DNA of 64,000 bases from Pseudocercospora fijiensis CIRAD86 (GCF_000340215.1 NW_006921534.1:5493407-5557406), one strand, 5' to 3'; shown: positions 11,287 through 22,807, counted from the stretch's first letter. Made by a program: numbers and translations. Notes: a model not told the origin generated them from the letters alone.

Positions 11287-11658
11287 CTACAAGCACCCAT
11301 CATAACCGTCGTTCACAAATTCTTCCATGAAATCATCCAGCTCGTAGTCCTCGAGTTCGCTATTGATTGAAGTCCACTTGTGACCATTGCCGGTTTCGTC
11401 ATGCTTTGACTGCCAGCTTCGTTCCTTGGTGTCGCCAGGTGACAGAAGCAAGGCAATATTGCGCTCCAGACTTTCCATCTGCTGTTTCAGGAATGCCAAC
11501 TCCAATTGTAACCATACGACCCTGTCGGGTAGACTTGTGTCCGAGAAGGCATTTGTGTCCAGACTTTTTGCGGGCTTCTTGTCTGTGGTCGCGATCACAG
11601 GCGAAGACTGAGGAGCTTTCGGTATTGGCTCGTTCAGAAGGCTTGAGATGGAAGTCAT
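11287..11658 (-). CDS. Small coiled-coil protein, 123 aa
   Basis: ATG at 11658 and stop at 11287 give 123 residues. The middle (WLQLELAFLKQQMESLERN) is a clear coiled coil. The C-terminus is strongly acidic (ELEDYELDDFMEEFVNDGYD), like an activation-type tail. The frame is open upstream of the ATG for 22 codons, so a further exon could exist, but I could not splice one convincingly. It converges with the DUF7492 gene, 12 bp between stops. No family recognised. Confidence 0.45.
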   Translation of the reverse strand: MTSISSLLNEPIPKAPQSSPVIATTDKKPAKSLDTNAFSDTSLPDRVVWLQLELAFLKQQMESLERNIALLLSPGDTKERSWQSKHDETGNGHKWTSINSELEDYELDDFMEEFVNDGYDGCL

Positions 11659-12610
11659 TCTTTGCAACAGGTCGTGATTCAGAGGGAGAGATAGCTTGAC
11701 TTCTCTGTTACTTCGGCGGAGCACTTGAGATATACTGCGGCGTGGATACTAACAATCTTCATCTTTGCTGTACCCCCATTGCACACCTTTCGGGCCTCAA
11801 TATGCCACTTTGGATTCAGAATGCTCCGTGCAGGTCGCTGAATGTCACTTCACATCCACGCCAAGACGAAATCATGAAGGCACATGCATTGCATATCCGC
11901 CCGCCCGCATCTGCGGGGATACAGTCGGACGTTGCACATGTGCGGCACCTCCAGAAAGCATGTTCAGGCAAGGAATCCATGCTATGGACCAGCTTCTACC
12001 TTGCATCCCGTTCTAGCCTAAATTCACCGTTTTGGCATCATAACGCGGCTCGAATTTCAGTATCCGCAATCATTCCAGTCCGACCGATTCTTGCAAACTC
12101 CTGTCGTCACTCGAACCTTCCGCCATGGCTCTCGTACATGTGAAGAATTTCTCATTCTGCCATTGTATCTATTGTCACAATACGCTGGCGATTCTCGAGC
12201 ATCCCAAGTTTACTCAACCGTGCCCCATCAGCATCTGGACGACATCTCATCTCTATCTCACGGCATGCGTCTCCTGTTGTCTATCGAACAAGGCTGCGAG
12301 ATACGTTCACGGCATGCTAGTCGAAGCGTCGCCCCACACCAAATTGCTGCAGGACCTATCCAAAAGCTCAAATTCGGCCGTTCAGGTCTGGCGACGAGGA
12401 ACAGAGATCATTTGTTCGGATTATCGTTTCATCGTTGCGAAGCTAGGTACTTGGGACGAGCTCAATTGGGCGTTCGAGCCGGCACCAACAATGTCGATGT
12501 GGCAATTTCTACCTATCAGATCTTACCGCTACATACGCCCAGACGACGACCTCAGCTCTTTCAATGTAGATACCGAGACGGAGCATTGCCAAGATTTAGA
12601 GAGGTCAAAA
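11659..12610. other. Region without a supported gene
   Basis: The plus strand has a 176-codon frame at 12125-12655 with several cysteines (CHCIYCHN, CVSCC), faintly reminiscent of a regulatory-protein middle region. It has no start context and overlaps the end of the opposite gene, and no zinc-cluster motif could be found upstream. It may be a decayed gene. I do not assign it. Confidence 0.3.
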
Positions 12611-13558
12611 TCACATCATCAAGATATCTGCACGACCACAGATAGCGTAGAATAGTAGGAGCGAAAGACTAGGTGTCGTGAGACAGGTGGTGGGTCTCCT
12701 AGCCGCTGTTCCTGTGAGAGATGAGGTTCGCTGAGGAGATGCAGAGCTTCGGGGCCAGCTCCAACTGGTGTTGGTCGGAAAGGCTGGACAGTCCGTCGCA
12801 GCAGAGAACATGTTCGATGGACGAGCTGAGACGCCCGTCGTTGGCAGAGAAGAAAAGTGCAACCCGCAAGAAGGATTTGGCGACTGTCGCCCATCAATTC
12901 TATAGTTTGTGGAAGCGCTAGGTATGAGTTCCATCGGGGATGAAGTCCCGAGTCCTGTCCATGTATCTGTTTCAGAAGCCGCGTCATAGCCAGCGGTGTC
13001 AAAAAGTCCCGCGGGCGACGTTGAGGCATTGACGGTTATGGTTGATGTGATGGTCGATGTGATATGTATTGTCGAGGTCGTACTGTCTTCTTTGCTTGCA
13101 TCATCGGAAGGGGAGTCCAGCGGATTGACCACAAAGGTTGAATTTGGTCCACACTGAGATTCTTCTCCCGGCAAACTACAGAAGAACCACTCTGGTGCGG
13201 TAGTGGTCACGAGAAGCTCTATAAATCGCAGGCTGGAGCCTTCCGAGAGGTATCCCGATTCAAACGCTCCACAAGGACGGCATGGCTCCTCCCATGAAGC
13301 CTGAGTGATGCTTTGGTTTCCAGAGGGCTTGAAATGTATTGCGTCTCCTAACGCAGCTTCAAGACGATGAGGATGAAACGCGCAGTCGCTGTCGAGAACA
13401 ACACGATGTTCACTTGAGACAGAAGCTCCAGGCTTCTGAGAATCTTTGGTGGCTAGTGAACGATTCACTTCGAAACTTCGTGATGGGTCAAATGCTGACA
13501 CTTCTATTGATGCAACTGAGCCAGCAGTGGCAAGTACGTTGATACTAGTAAACTTCAT
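12611..13558 (-). CDS. Cupredoxin-like, Ser/Thr-rich extracellular protein (315 aa)
   Basis: A signal-like N-terminus (MKFTSINVLATAGSVASIEVSA) is followed by a domain matching the fungal extracellular serine-rich cupredoxin family: HRVVLDSDCAFHPHRLEA, GDAIHFKPSGNQSITQASWE, then PCRPCGAFESGY, EWFFCSLPGEESQC and FVVNP. A Thr/Ser-rich stalk (STSTIHITSTITSTITVNAS-like) and a short hydrophobic C-terminus (LSLLLFYAIC) suggest a surface-anchored glycoprotein. In relatives the copper site uses a His after Asn and a His near the last Cys; here those positions read NQS and ESQC, so the copper site is probably lost. A spliced C-terminus is possible. Confidence 0.6.
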   Translation of the reverse strand: MKFTSINVLATAGSVASIEVSAFDPSRSFEVNRSLATKDSQKPGASVSSEHRVVLDSDCAFHPHRLEAALGDAIHFKPSGNQSITQASWEEPCRPCGAFESGYLSEGSSLRFIELLVTTTAPEWFFCSLPGEESQCGPNSTFVVNPLDSPSDDASKEDSTTSTIHITSTITSTITVNASTSPAGLFDTAGYDAASETDTWTGLGTSSPMELIPSASTNYRIDGRQSPNPSCGLHFSSLPTTGVSARPSNMFSAATDCPAFPTNTSWSWPRSSASPQRTSSLTGTAARRPTTCLTTPSLSLLLFYAICGRADILMM

Positions 13559-13615
13559 ATCATATGACCAAGGAAGCAGAAGAGACTGGCCGCATCCATT
13601 TGGAGGCGTGGAAGC

Positions 13616-13828
13616 TCATATATTCGATTTGTGTGGATGTTGTCTAGTTTCAGGCAAATATCCACCAAACTGCCCACAATTCGACGGTTCCTCGTGAGAA
13701 CGTAATCCAGAATCAACGTTATAAGAGCACTGAGTCCATGTCGCTATGCGACTACTTTCTTCCAGCACACTCACTATGGCGAGCGAAGACAACAGAAAGC
13801 TCAATCTTCCAGACAGGCCGTGTAACAT
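13616..13828 (-). CDS. Possible small secreted protein (70 aa), doubtful
   Basis: From ATG at 13828 the frame starts with a hydrophobic stretch (LSFLLSSLAIVSV) and contains two cysteines (QCSYN, SNCGQF). It sits 57 bp upstream of the cupredoxin-like gene. The opposite strand is open over the same stretch (13782-13997) with equally ordinary composition, so neither can be preferred on sequence alone. Confidence 0.25.
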   Translation of the reverse strand: MLHGLSGRLSFLLSSLAIVSVLEESSRIATWTQCSYNVDSGLRSHEEPSNCGQFGGYLPETRQHPHKSNI

Positions 13829-14409
13829 TGTCTTTGCCGCTACAGACATCAGTCACCAGAGGACTGTCAAAGAAATTGGGCTTCAGAATAGTCCTTACCC
13901 TGAGAGATGGAATGAAACAAGCTCAGGCGAGCACCGTGAGTTGCATCAAGCGAACACAGCTAGAGTGTCTGCAGTAGAGCCAACCCCAAGACGATGATTT
14001 GGGCTGAAATGCGACAATAAGGGAAGGGCGAACGTGGGGTCAATGAATGTGCGTGACTGAAGGTTTACAGGGTAGTTAAATATATATTGTCCTCATCCTC
14101 TCTCACAGATCTTAGCGGTCATCAATGCCATGATTTTCTGGTTCTACATTCCTGGATTTCGATTTCTTGTTGCAGTGGACATACCCAGCCCACAGACGCC
14201 TCTAAATATCCACGTTGTTGTCTTCCGAGATCCTTCTCTTCCCCGTGCGTGCTCCTTGCGTGTATTTGGTAACACATATGCTGACAGCTTGAAGGAAATA
14301 TTGGTCCGGACATATTCATCGTGGATGAGCTTCATTAAGAGTTTGGGCTAAGCTGAGCAAACGCAGGAGCGAAGATCGTCTTAATCTCACAGTCCCGCTT
14401 GTCTCCATC

Positions 14410-14949
14410 ATGACAGCTTCGTCACAGTCGCTAGATCGTCCACCAAAGGATGCGAGACTCAACTCAGGAGGTGGGCGGCCAAATTGCACTTGTGGCATGT
14501 GCTCAATTCGTACCGATTGTGTGACCATCGGCAATGTACGACCCGCTGCCTACATGCGGTTTATTGTAACTGCAATCCTGAAGGCCGATCAACAGATATC
14601 TCGTCATGAAATGGTCTGCCATATGAAGCCGGATCTCACATGGATTAGTTGCAATGGCGACTTGCGGTCTGTCACCTGGGACATCATCGTTGACTCGAGT
14701 TCCTACCACAATCGTAGGATACAGAGCTTCAAATCGATTATGAGCCATCAGATCCACTATAGTTCGGCACGGAGGGAAATCTCAAACTCGTTGATAGAAG
14801 CAGGCAACCTCCAGGCGAGCACTTGGAAAGTCATTGATGGTGAAAGTGTAGACATGGCGATAGCAGCCTTGGAGAGTGACGAGTCATTGCCAACGACAGA
14901 AGCTATTCAGATGATCAAGCCTGCGAGGCTAGTAGCTGAACTACGTTAA
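14410..14949 (+). CDS. Hypothetical protein, 179 aa
   Basis: A single-exon frame from ATG 14410 with an early Cys cluster (CTCGMC) and later mixed helix/strand composition. I recognise no domain, signal peptide or membrane segment. It converges with the MADS-like pseudogene, 17 bp between ends. The shorter frame at 14130-14351 (73 codons, hydrophobic start) lies upstream but cannot be spliced to it. Support is only frame length and location. Confidence 0.35.
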   Translation: MTASSQSLDRPPKDARLNSGGGRPNCTCGMCSIRTDCVTIGNVRPAAYMRFIVTAILKADQQISRHEMVCHMKPDLTWISCNGDLRSVTWDIIVDSSSYHNRRIQSFKSIMSHQIHYSSARREISNSLIEAGNLQASTWKVIDGESVDMAIAALESDESLPTTEAIQMIKPARLVAELR

Positions 14950-14966
14950 TGAGAACCCTGATATGC

Positions 14967-15503
14967 CTAAGGCGCAAATACACATGGCACCTCCATCTCT
15001 CCTTGGCCGTAAAGTAGCTCATGGCCCAGTGGATCAGTGTCGGTCCAAGAATGCTCGCTTGGCTCTGACAGAGTGATTTCGGGGTCTGAGAACGACCGTG
15101 GTAATGGCACGGGCGGCAGCAACTTCGCAGTCTGGAGGCTGCTGCCTACAGTCTCCACTCCCGCATTATCAGAGTTTGACAGATCGCAAGCAGTAAGCTG
15201 AACAGGAAGTGGATAGCTGGAGCTCTGCTGAGATTAGTCGCTACCGATATAAGCCCTGGTATAACTCACAATATCGTGTGGTGATGGAGGCCATGAAGGC
15301 TTATCAAGAGAGCTATACGTGTAGTATCTACCACCGTAGCGAATGAGAACGTAGACTTGAGCCTCACACTTTGTGGCCAACTCGTGGGCTTTGTTAATCA
15401 ATGTAATTCTACGTTTGCGTCGCTTGTTCTAGAAGAGCCGTGCCTGGCCAGCATCTACGGCTCTCTTTTGGCTTAGACCGTATCGCAGTTGGAAAGTCTT
15501 CAT
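14967..15503 (-). pseudogene. MADS-like gene A, nonsense-mutated
   Basis: Exon 1 (15503-15270) and exon 2 (15227-14967) join over a 42-nt phase-0 intron. After about 24 residues comes a MADS-type core: KRRKRRITLINKAHELATKC, then AQVYVLIRYGGRYYTYSS and the motif WPPSPHDI just before the intron. Exon 2 begins QSSSYPLP. Codon 25 is TAG (15431-15429), preceded by CGGCTCTTC and followed by AACAAGCGA; a CAG there would restore the frame, so it looks like a RIP-type C-to-T change. The rest (164 further codons) is open. The hAT transposon is inserted 34 bp upstream of the start, separating the gene from its promoter. See the paralogues at 19775 and 47291. Confidence 0.7.
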
Positions 15504-15529
15504 TTCTGATTTGTCCAATAAGGAGATGT

Positions 15530-15537
15530 CTAAAAAG
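15530..15537. repeat. hAT target-site duplication, left copy
   Basis: The 8-mer ctaaaaag here is repeated exactly at 19220-19227 on the other side of the transposon. Eight base pairs is the diagnostic duplication length for hAT elements. Confidence 0.9.
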
Positions 15538-18500
15538 CATAGAAGTTGATTACTGAGTACTTAGTAGTCAGCGGCCATAATCATAATCATAGTCAATAAT
15601 AAGTGAATAATCAGTAGTTATAGTTACATAATCATATAATCAGCGGCCGTAGTAAGGCTTAGGGTTAAGAAGGAGGTAGATTTATAGGCCGCTGTCGCTG
15701 TTAGTAGCGCCTAAGACCGAGTATAAGACTAGCAATATTCCTTCTTCTTCTACCTCTTCTAGCACGGCCAATTCTAATAGCACCTTAGCAACCCCTATTC
15801 TTATCTAGTTCTTCGAGCACTTGTTTATACGAATATAGTTACTACTTATACGTGTACGGTCCTATCTAGCGGTGCGGCGGCTTATACTAAAGGTCCTCTC
15901 GGACTTAGCGGACATAGTAAAGGCTAACAATGTATCAATAGCCAATTGCTATAACGCTAGATCGTAGGTCTTCCGCTATTAAACCTACTAGTCGATAGGA
16001 CTTATTATAACTAGCTTCTCGAGGCCAACTAGTAGCAGTGCTATTAGACTAGTATAGATAAAGGCTTCGAAGGGGTCCTTATTAGTAGCAACTAGGTTAG
16101 TTTGAGACTTAATTTGCTAGCGCTCGAGGTCCGATAGTCCTTTAAAGGAGCGCTATAGCGTAACTAGTAGTTAACGGCTGTTTCCGAAGCGTGTCTTGTA
16201 GTCCTTCTAAAGCGCTATAGACTATAACAAGGTAGTGTCTATGTCCACCGCGGAGCGGCCTCTAAGCTAGGCAAGTCGTCGGCTTAGATATAGTAGTACT
16301 ATAGTAACGTAGAGAGGGCTCTTTTAGTTAAGGACGTAGTACTTGTCGAATAGCGTCCTTACTATATTGATAGACCTAATAAGGACCGTCCGGTAAGTAT
16401 TCTCGCTAGCTAAGCGTATAAAGTAGCTTCTTAGGTATTCTATAGACTCTTAATACATATCGAATGTAATAGCGTAGCCTTAAAGCCGAAGAGTAACCTC
16501 TTTGAATAGATTAAGAAACCTCCTTATATGAGTAAGAACCTTCCAGTCGTCGTCGGCTAGGCTAAACTTACGTAGGTGCGGTATTCTATCGAAGAAGGTG
16601 TTCAAGATTGGCCTAGTTTGAATAGCCTCTTCTATTATTAGAAGCTAGCCATTCTAGCGCGTTTCACCGGGGATCTTTAGCACTATATATAGCAGTTGTA
16701 GCTAGGCCTTACAGACCTCTTAGAAGATGTTGTTATTGTCGTTCTTCCGTAGAAGCTTAGCGAGTGCGAATAGCCGTTGTAATAGTCCTTATTTAACGAA
16801 GCACTCTACGTCTATATCTAGCTACCTCGATATAGAGATATTGTCGCTATCGTTGCTAAGCACTATTTGATTAAATTCCTTACTCTTAGCGGCCTCTACG
16901 TCCTTAGCAAACATAAAGGCTATAGTTACACGGTTAAGGATGTAACTAATATAGCGGAGCCGACGGTTCTTCTAGTACGAGTAGCCTTATAAGTCTATAA
17001 AGCGCTTAATAGCTATACTAAGTGTATTGTTGTTAGAGCCGCTATTAGTCGTTATCTAGCTAAGTTTGCTAGCTATCTCGAAGGTTGAGAAGCAAGGTAG
17101 GACAGTCTTAGTAAGGAAGTTACTAGTATAAGAGCTAGGTAGAAGTTGTAGCAAATCTAGTAGTATTTAGACTAGCCGGCCCTACGTATTAATATACTAG
17201 CAATTAATGGCTTAGAAGAACTTATAGCTATACTAAGACTTCTACGTATTAGTATAGAAGTGAAGGCAACTAAGCGCTACTAATAGTGCTTGTTTGACTA
17301 CTGCTCGCTAGCTCTCGAAGTTATATAGAACACGAGGAAACAGTAAAGTATAGCTCTTAAGAAGGACTCCTTCTACGTATAGATTGACTGTTAGTATAAG
17401 GTCCTTAAATTCCTTCGTAACTAGCGTAGTATAGGCGATACTATTAGCTATTGCAAAGCGAGCGAGGGCGTATCTGAATTTGTCCTTATCCGCGGCACCT
17501 TTAAGTATATTTGTAGTCTTATCCGACTTAATAGAGCCTTGCTTCTTCTATAGTGCTAAGAGGTCAATCTTCGTCTGCTTTTAATAAGTGCCTTCGAGCT
17601 TCCGCTTCTCAATGCCGATAAATATAAAGTGCTTCTTAGCTAGGTGCTAAGGCGCGTTACTAGAATTAGACGCGTACCGATTAGGGTCGTTGTCGTCGTA
17701 GTGTATATAGTAGAATGCCTTATGCCTGCCTCTATCGACCTTTAAAGGCTCTCTATCTTTTAGTGCTCTCGCATGCGCCTATAACGCCGGATCTAGCTAG
17801 TTTCTGCCTCTTCTACGTTTCCTTAACTCGGCGACCGTAGGCGTAGGTATCGACTATACTATATTCGGTATATTCGAGGACTGCGAGGTAGATAGCCGTA
17901 TAGAATTAGAAGCTTAGAGGAACAAGGTATCCTCGTCTAGTGTTAGAGACGGAGGTTCATTAGCTTCGGAGCTTAGAATATCGCTTAGATCGCTCGAATC
18001 TTTATAGAATAGTATCCGGTCTAGTAGGTCGCTTTCCCGTTTCGATAATTAGGTATTTATATAATTTTCTAGCACTTTCTAAGTTGGTTTATGCTTCTTG
18101 CGGAGGTTGTCTCGTATATCGAAGATGTTATTGTCTTAAATTAAACAATGAATATCAAACTTTGAGTTTGCTAGCGTGCGGCTAAGCCGTGCGGACCTTG
18201 CCGTCCGAGCTAAGCGACGCTTTCCGATTAGGCTTAGCTAGACCCTAAGGCTAATATAACGCAATCTTTATAGGCGCGATAGCAAGCTCGAATACTATTC
18301 TACGACTAATTCTACACTTAAACAATAACAACAACCTTACTGCCGCACCTAGCAACCTTAGTACCCTCGCTATTAATTAGACGGTGTAGTACCTTGTCGA
18401 TACGAGCCTTAAAGTATACCTATCGCAGCGGACACTACGATTTTAGCCCGAGAAAGCACTCCTCCGAGTATATACACCTCCTTCCAAATTTGAGATAACG

Positions 18501-19219
18501 ACGAGAACCTAGCGGCAATATAGGCTTACCTTTGCGGTCTATGCCTTCTTATACCTTCTAAAGGCTATCAGCTATACGCTCTTAATAGCTAGCAGCCCTT
18601 TCAATAATCTTATTAGTATAGCGAAGGCTCTTTGTTGTCTTCCTCGTAACCCTCCGATACGGCAACTATAAGCCCTCCTTTTTAGCCCCTCTAATACACT
18701 ACTCGAAGTCCTTCTACGCTACTTCATCGATGAAGGATAGTATACCGGCTTGTTAGAAGTGGAGCTAAGCAGGGGTAACAAATTAGTCGGTTTAGCTAAG
18801 AGTCGGATAGGTAACTAGCGTATCCTTTAGCAATAACTATAGGTAATAGCTCTGTGTTACTAAGAAGGCCGTAGTTAACAGGTCGGAAGTCTATATTAGC
18901 GACAACAACAACTCTTCTTCTTAAGAAGACACTAGTAACTTAGCAACCTATTAAAATTAGCGACTTCCTATGCCTATATTCTATACACCTACCTCTCGAT
19001 AAAAGTCGCCTATTGTAGTATGTTATTGTCTATAGAAACAGGTAGAAACTAGTACAAATTTGATACCTACTATAGGTGTAACATACACCCTAGTATTGCC
19101 TAAGAACAGCCGACTGATTGCTGATTATAATCACTAGTCACTTACTCAGTAATCATAATCGTAGTCACATGTGATTACAGTGACTAGTGATTATCAGTAA
19201 TCAATAATCAACAACTATG
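15538..19219 (-). mobile_element. hAT DNA transposon, RIP-degraded (3,682 bp)
   Basis: Terminal inverted repeats are imperfect: the left end starts CATAGAAGTTGATTA and the reverse complement of the right end starts CATAGTTGTTGATTA. The 8-bp duplication ctaaaaag flanks it. On the minus strand the transposase can still be read through many TAG stops: ITTNSGSNNNT, then NRRLRYISYILNRVTIAFMF (the hAT RLRCxxHxLNL block) and, further on, LFDKYYVLN with SPLYVTIVLL before a dimerisation-type end. Subterminal repeats of taatca/gattac occur at both ends. Stops sit where Gln or Trp codons are expected, as RIP at CpA predicts. No intact transposase frame remains, so it cannot be autonomous. Confidence 0.9.
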
Positions 19220-19227
19220 CTAAAAAG
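19220..19227. repeat. hAT target-site duplication, right copy
   Basis: Exact copy of the 8-mer at 15530-15537, directly after the element end ...aactatg. Confidence 0.9.
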
Positions 19228-19396
19228 CAAGAGGTGTAGCTATATGTGCAGCCAATTTATATACCTATGTGTGAACTCCAAAGTGGGCTTTTGTTGCTGA
19301 AACCAGGATTCTGTTCAGCACGTTAAAAGCCACTGGTGAGGTCGTACATGGCCCATTCTCTCTCCCTCACATTCACACCAGAATTCGATCGTCGTC

Positions 19397-19672
19397 ATGC
19401 AACACCACTTCATCCTGGTTTGGGCTTCGGTGTCCGCAGCAGTCGAGCAACTGGTCCTTAACCGACCCACTGCACTGACAACTACCACGACTGCCACCAG
19501 TTACACAGTTTTGGTTGAGACGGTGACGAGAATGCGCCCCCCACCCAGCCCATCTGTTAGCCACTTGCAATGCAATCATCAAGCTTGCGATACCTGCAGA
19601 TGGTTCTATCGCTGCGATGGAGGTCAGAATGCCTGGTCCGTATTCATTCAAGACTCATGGCCGTCTGGCTAA
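19397..19672 (+). CDS. Small secreted cysteine-containing protein (91 aa)
   Basis: ATG at 19397 opens a 91-codon frame. The first 15-18 residues (MQHHFILVWASVSAAVEQ) can serve as a signal peptide. A Thr-rich segment follows, and the C-terminal part carries four closely spaced cysteines (CNHQACDTCRWFYRC). No family is recognised. The minus strand is also open here, so coding status rests on the signal peptide and cysteine pattern. It lies between the hAT element and MADS-like gene B. Confidence 0.45.
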   Translation: MQHHFILVWASVSAAVEQLVLNRPTALTTTTTATSYTVLVETVTRMRPPPSPSVSHLQCNHQACDTCRWFYRCDGGQNAWSVFIQDSWPSG

Positions 19673-19774
19673 GCTGACAAGACAGCTTCTCATGTGATAC
19701 TTCGCGGTTCTGTGAATGCCTCTAAGGATATGAATAATACATGAGATTAGATACACTATAGCTAGCTTGATCGA

Positions 19775-20694
19775 TCACATAGGAGACTCTGGCAATGCTA
19801 TCGCGGATGGAATTGTAATTTGATTCGACCTCGTACTACGAAGTCGTTTGTTCTTGATTCCTTGAGACTCTCCGGGCTCCATTTGACGACCACGACTCTC
19901 CGATAGCTCTCGTTGATCGACCGGCGATGCAGCAGGTCGCTTGCTTGACTGGCCCCGATACAAGTCTAGATTCGCCATCCTTGTCCTGGCAATGGACGAT
20001 GCTCTGTTCGAAGCACCATTCGTCTGAGATGCATTCAGCTTCTGCGGATCAGGAACTTCACCTGCTGTAGTTTCAGTCCCAGAGGCCACTGGGTAGGATT
20101 CTACCAATGTTTGCAACAGATCTGAGTTGTAAGCATCTGGGGCCAGTCCAAACAGCTGTTCGAAGTTGTCTTGGAACACGTCGAATGCGTCCTCCCCCAG
20201 ATCCTCTGGCGTACGAGGCTCCGAAGCAGCATTATTGCCGCCATCATGCTCTTCTTCTTCGAATCCGAGGCTTAGCTCGAGAAAGTCAGATGAATGGGCA
20301 GCAAAGGCATCATCGTCGTCGATCTGTGCTGACGTTCCAGCACGTCGGGACAAGCGACGATCAAGTCGCCGAGCTCGTTCCCGGCCAAGTACCTCAGGAC
20401 TCATGTTCTTGAGTCTTTCACCATCCTACTAGATCAGTAAAGTACGACTGTTTAGGCAAATATACTCACAGTGAACATGAGTTCTTCGGCCGGCGGCCAA
20501 GATTCTGCAGAGCCGTCCTTTCGAGTGATTCTTGGGTCTGAGTTCCAATGATATATGGTACCGTCATCGACCCTTTCCATCACGATGCTGATACGAAGAT
20601 GATCCGCACATGCTGACTTCAGCTCGTGAGCCTTAGTGAAGACGGTAGAGTACCGCTTGCGAAACTTTGCTAGGGTGTATTCGTCCATGACCAT
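19775..20694 (-). CDS. MADS-like protein B (291 aa)
   Basis: Exon 1 (20694-20470) and exon 2 (20425-19775) are joined over a 44-nt phase-0 intron. Exon 1 holds a divergent MADS/SRF-type DNA-binding core: KFRKRYSTVFTKAHELKSAC, then RISIVMERVDDGTIYHW, ending with SWPPAEELMFT at the intron. Exon 2 is largely acidic and low-complexity (FLELSLGFEEEEHDGG) with a basic tail (KNKRLRSTRSNQ) that could be a nuclear signal. It is the only intact large member of the three in this window and is probably a transcriptional regulator. The alpha-helix K-AHELK core is clear, but the canonical N-terminal arm is shortened, so DNA binding is inferred. Confidence 0.7.
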
Positions 20695-20869
20695 TGTGAT
20701 TAAGATTCAAGTGAAGATGGAGACTTTGTGTAGTGCTTCGCTCGACCTATTGTCGACTTTTCAAGCCGATAAGTCTCGTGAGAAGCTGTAACTGGTGCGA
20801 AAAGACTCGTTTGGTCATGAGCGAGTACAAGTATCGTCGTGCTCCCCTGGCTGTCCCATCGCAGAGTCC

Positions 20870-22546
20870 ATGACAGAAATGAGAGCAGTCGAAATCTACT
20901 TTGTCGTTGCGAGCAGCGTGGTGCTTGCCACCTTCTCCTTGCGACCACTTGCACGGATCATCCAAGCGCTGGCTAGAGCTTGGCATTATGGCACCCTACC
21001 TTACCTTGTAAAACGACATCGTCTCTTGGGCCCGATCACCTATACTGAGACCCTTGCACTCATGGTCTACCTGGCCGCAAGTACACTTGCAATCCTGGTA
21101 GGCAGTAGTTCCACGAACGATATTAGCTCTCGGTCCGCGATCCTCGCGATTAGCAACTACCTCATCTTGTTCCTTGGAGGGTCCTCATCCATTCTCATAT
21201 ACGCCCTTGGGATAAGTTGGCTCCCAGTCTCGAAGATACATACTACGATTGCCATTGTCGTAGCTGTAAAATGCATGATCCACATATTACTGGAGATTCC
21301 GCATGTCGTCATAGATACTCGTGGAAGTTTTGGCATTGTAGTAGGTTCCTTTGTTATCACTGAGGCTGTATTTGTGCTGAAAGACCTTTAGGCAGGGTCA
21401 ATAATGGCCCTAATAGTTATATTGGAAGTAGTGTGGCGCTTGCTATACGAGCTCGTGCGATTCACTCATCATGTGCTCGCTCTTGCAACACTCTGGTGCA
21501 TCTATATGCACGTCAAAACCAATGGCATTCGCATCGCTCTGGTTGCAACTGGCTCTCTTTCTCTTGTTGGCAGCTTTGCAAAGGTTCTTCGCATCGCGTA
21601 CCGTAGCTACTTATTCGGTACGGAAAGAGCTCAAATCGAGGTTGTGCGTCGACAAAGTGATGCCCGAGAAGATGCCGTTCGAATCCTTGTACCGTTGCGA
21701 AAGAAGTGGGATTTCAGAGCAGGTCAATATGTGCGACTGTGCGTGCCGCAGGCGTCCATTACTGCATTGATGCAGATGCATCCCTTCATGGTGTATTACT
21801 GGGCCAAACACACAAGGAATGGAAGAGACATCTGGTATCTAGGACTCTTGATCCAGCCGCGGAGGGGATTCACAGCCAACCTAATTCGTGCACGAAGCGC
21901 CGAGGTCACTGCCCTGATTGACGGTCCATATGGCAAGCCATATAGGCATTTACGCAACTACGGTACCATAATCCTGGTGGCTTCAGGAATGGGCGTTGCT
22001 CCTTTGATCCCGGTCATTAGAGAAGCGCTTGATTTCATGCCTGGGGAGAGCTGTCTGCGCAAGGTACATCTTCTGTGGGACGCGGAAGAGTATTGTAGGT
22101 ACTTGCTTTGCCCTGGTCCGAAATAAGCACTAATCTAAGATAGTTTATGGGGACTGCAGCTCATTGAGGCATGAGTTGCAGGATTGTCTTGACCACGATA
22201 AGCGCAATCAAGATTCGACCTTGCTTCAAATCTCTGTCTACGCAGCAAGCAACAAATCTCTGCCCGTCAGCAATCGTCTTCGCTTTCACTGTGGAGACCT
22301 CAAAGTCGATCCCCACGTTACCAGCGAGCTTCATGACGCACCTGGAGAGCTTGCGGTTTTTGGTAAGTCATAACTTACCAAGATCGAGAAACAGCTAACC
22401 AAACAGTGTCGTGTCACGGGACAATACGAGACCAGGTTCGAGACGTGGTCCGGAAAAGTAAGCGTACAGCGAGGTTGGAGTACTCACTGTACCAGCCAAC
22501 AACTATATCGAACCGACCCCTCGCTTGCAAGGAGCTGGCTTCTTGA
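20870..22546 (+). CDS. Ferric reductase-type transmembrane oxidoreductase (503 aa)
   Basis: Four exons (20870-21340, 21392-22089, 22160-22362, 22407-22546) with introns of 51, 70 and 44 nt keep one frame. The N-terminal half has several membrane segments with two pairs of histidines spaced for bis-heme binding: HTTIAIVVAVKCMIH, and the pair in RFTHHVLALATLWCIYMHV. The C-terminal half has the FAD-site motif MHPFMVYYW, the pyridine-nucleotide motif DGPYGKPY and the glycine loop VASGMGVAPLIPV. It should move electrons from cytosolic NADPH across a membrane to ferric or cupric chelates. All key residues seen are intact. The last exon and the internal donor gtattg are inferred; the C-terminus could differ. 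Ferric reductases are recurrent Starship cargo. Confidence 0.75.
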
Positions 22547-22807
22547 CATATGCTTGATATCTGTGGCAAAACTGAGTAAGTTGGAACAGGTGAGGTTGGG
22601 CTGCCATCAGGTGACTGGAAGGATATGCGGGGCGGTTGCCCAATCAGGCAGGGGCTACGGGCCGGAGTTTACCTTTTTCGGACATGAAATTACAAGCCTT
22701 TCGGACCGATAATCATACAGCTTGATTCCTTCTACAGTCGCTGAAGTGACATAGTACCACCCCGTCGAGACATTGATCGTCAAATTGGCCATTTCCCCAG
22801 CCCAGGG

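Noticed and set aside
12125..12655. 176-codon plus-strand frame as a regulatory-protein gene
   Set aside because: No start context, no zinc-cluster or other domain, and it overlaps the opposite gene's end.
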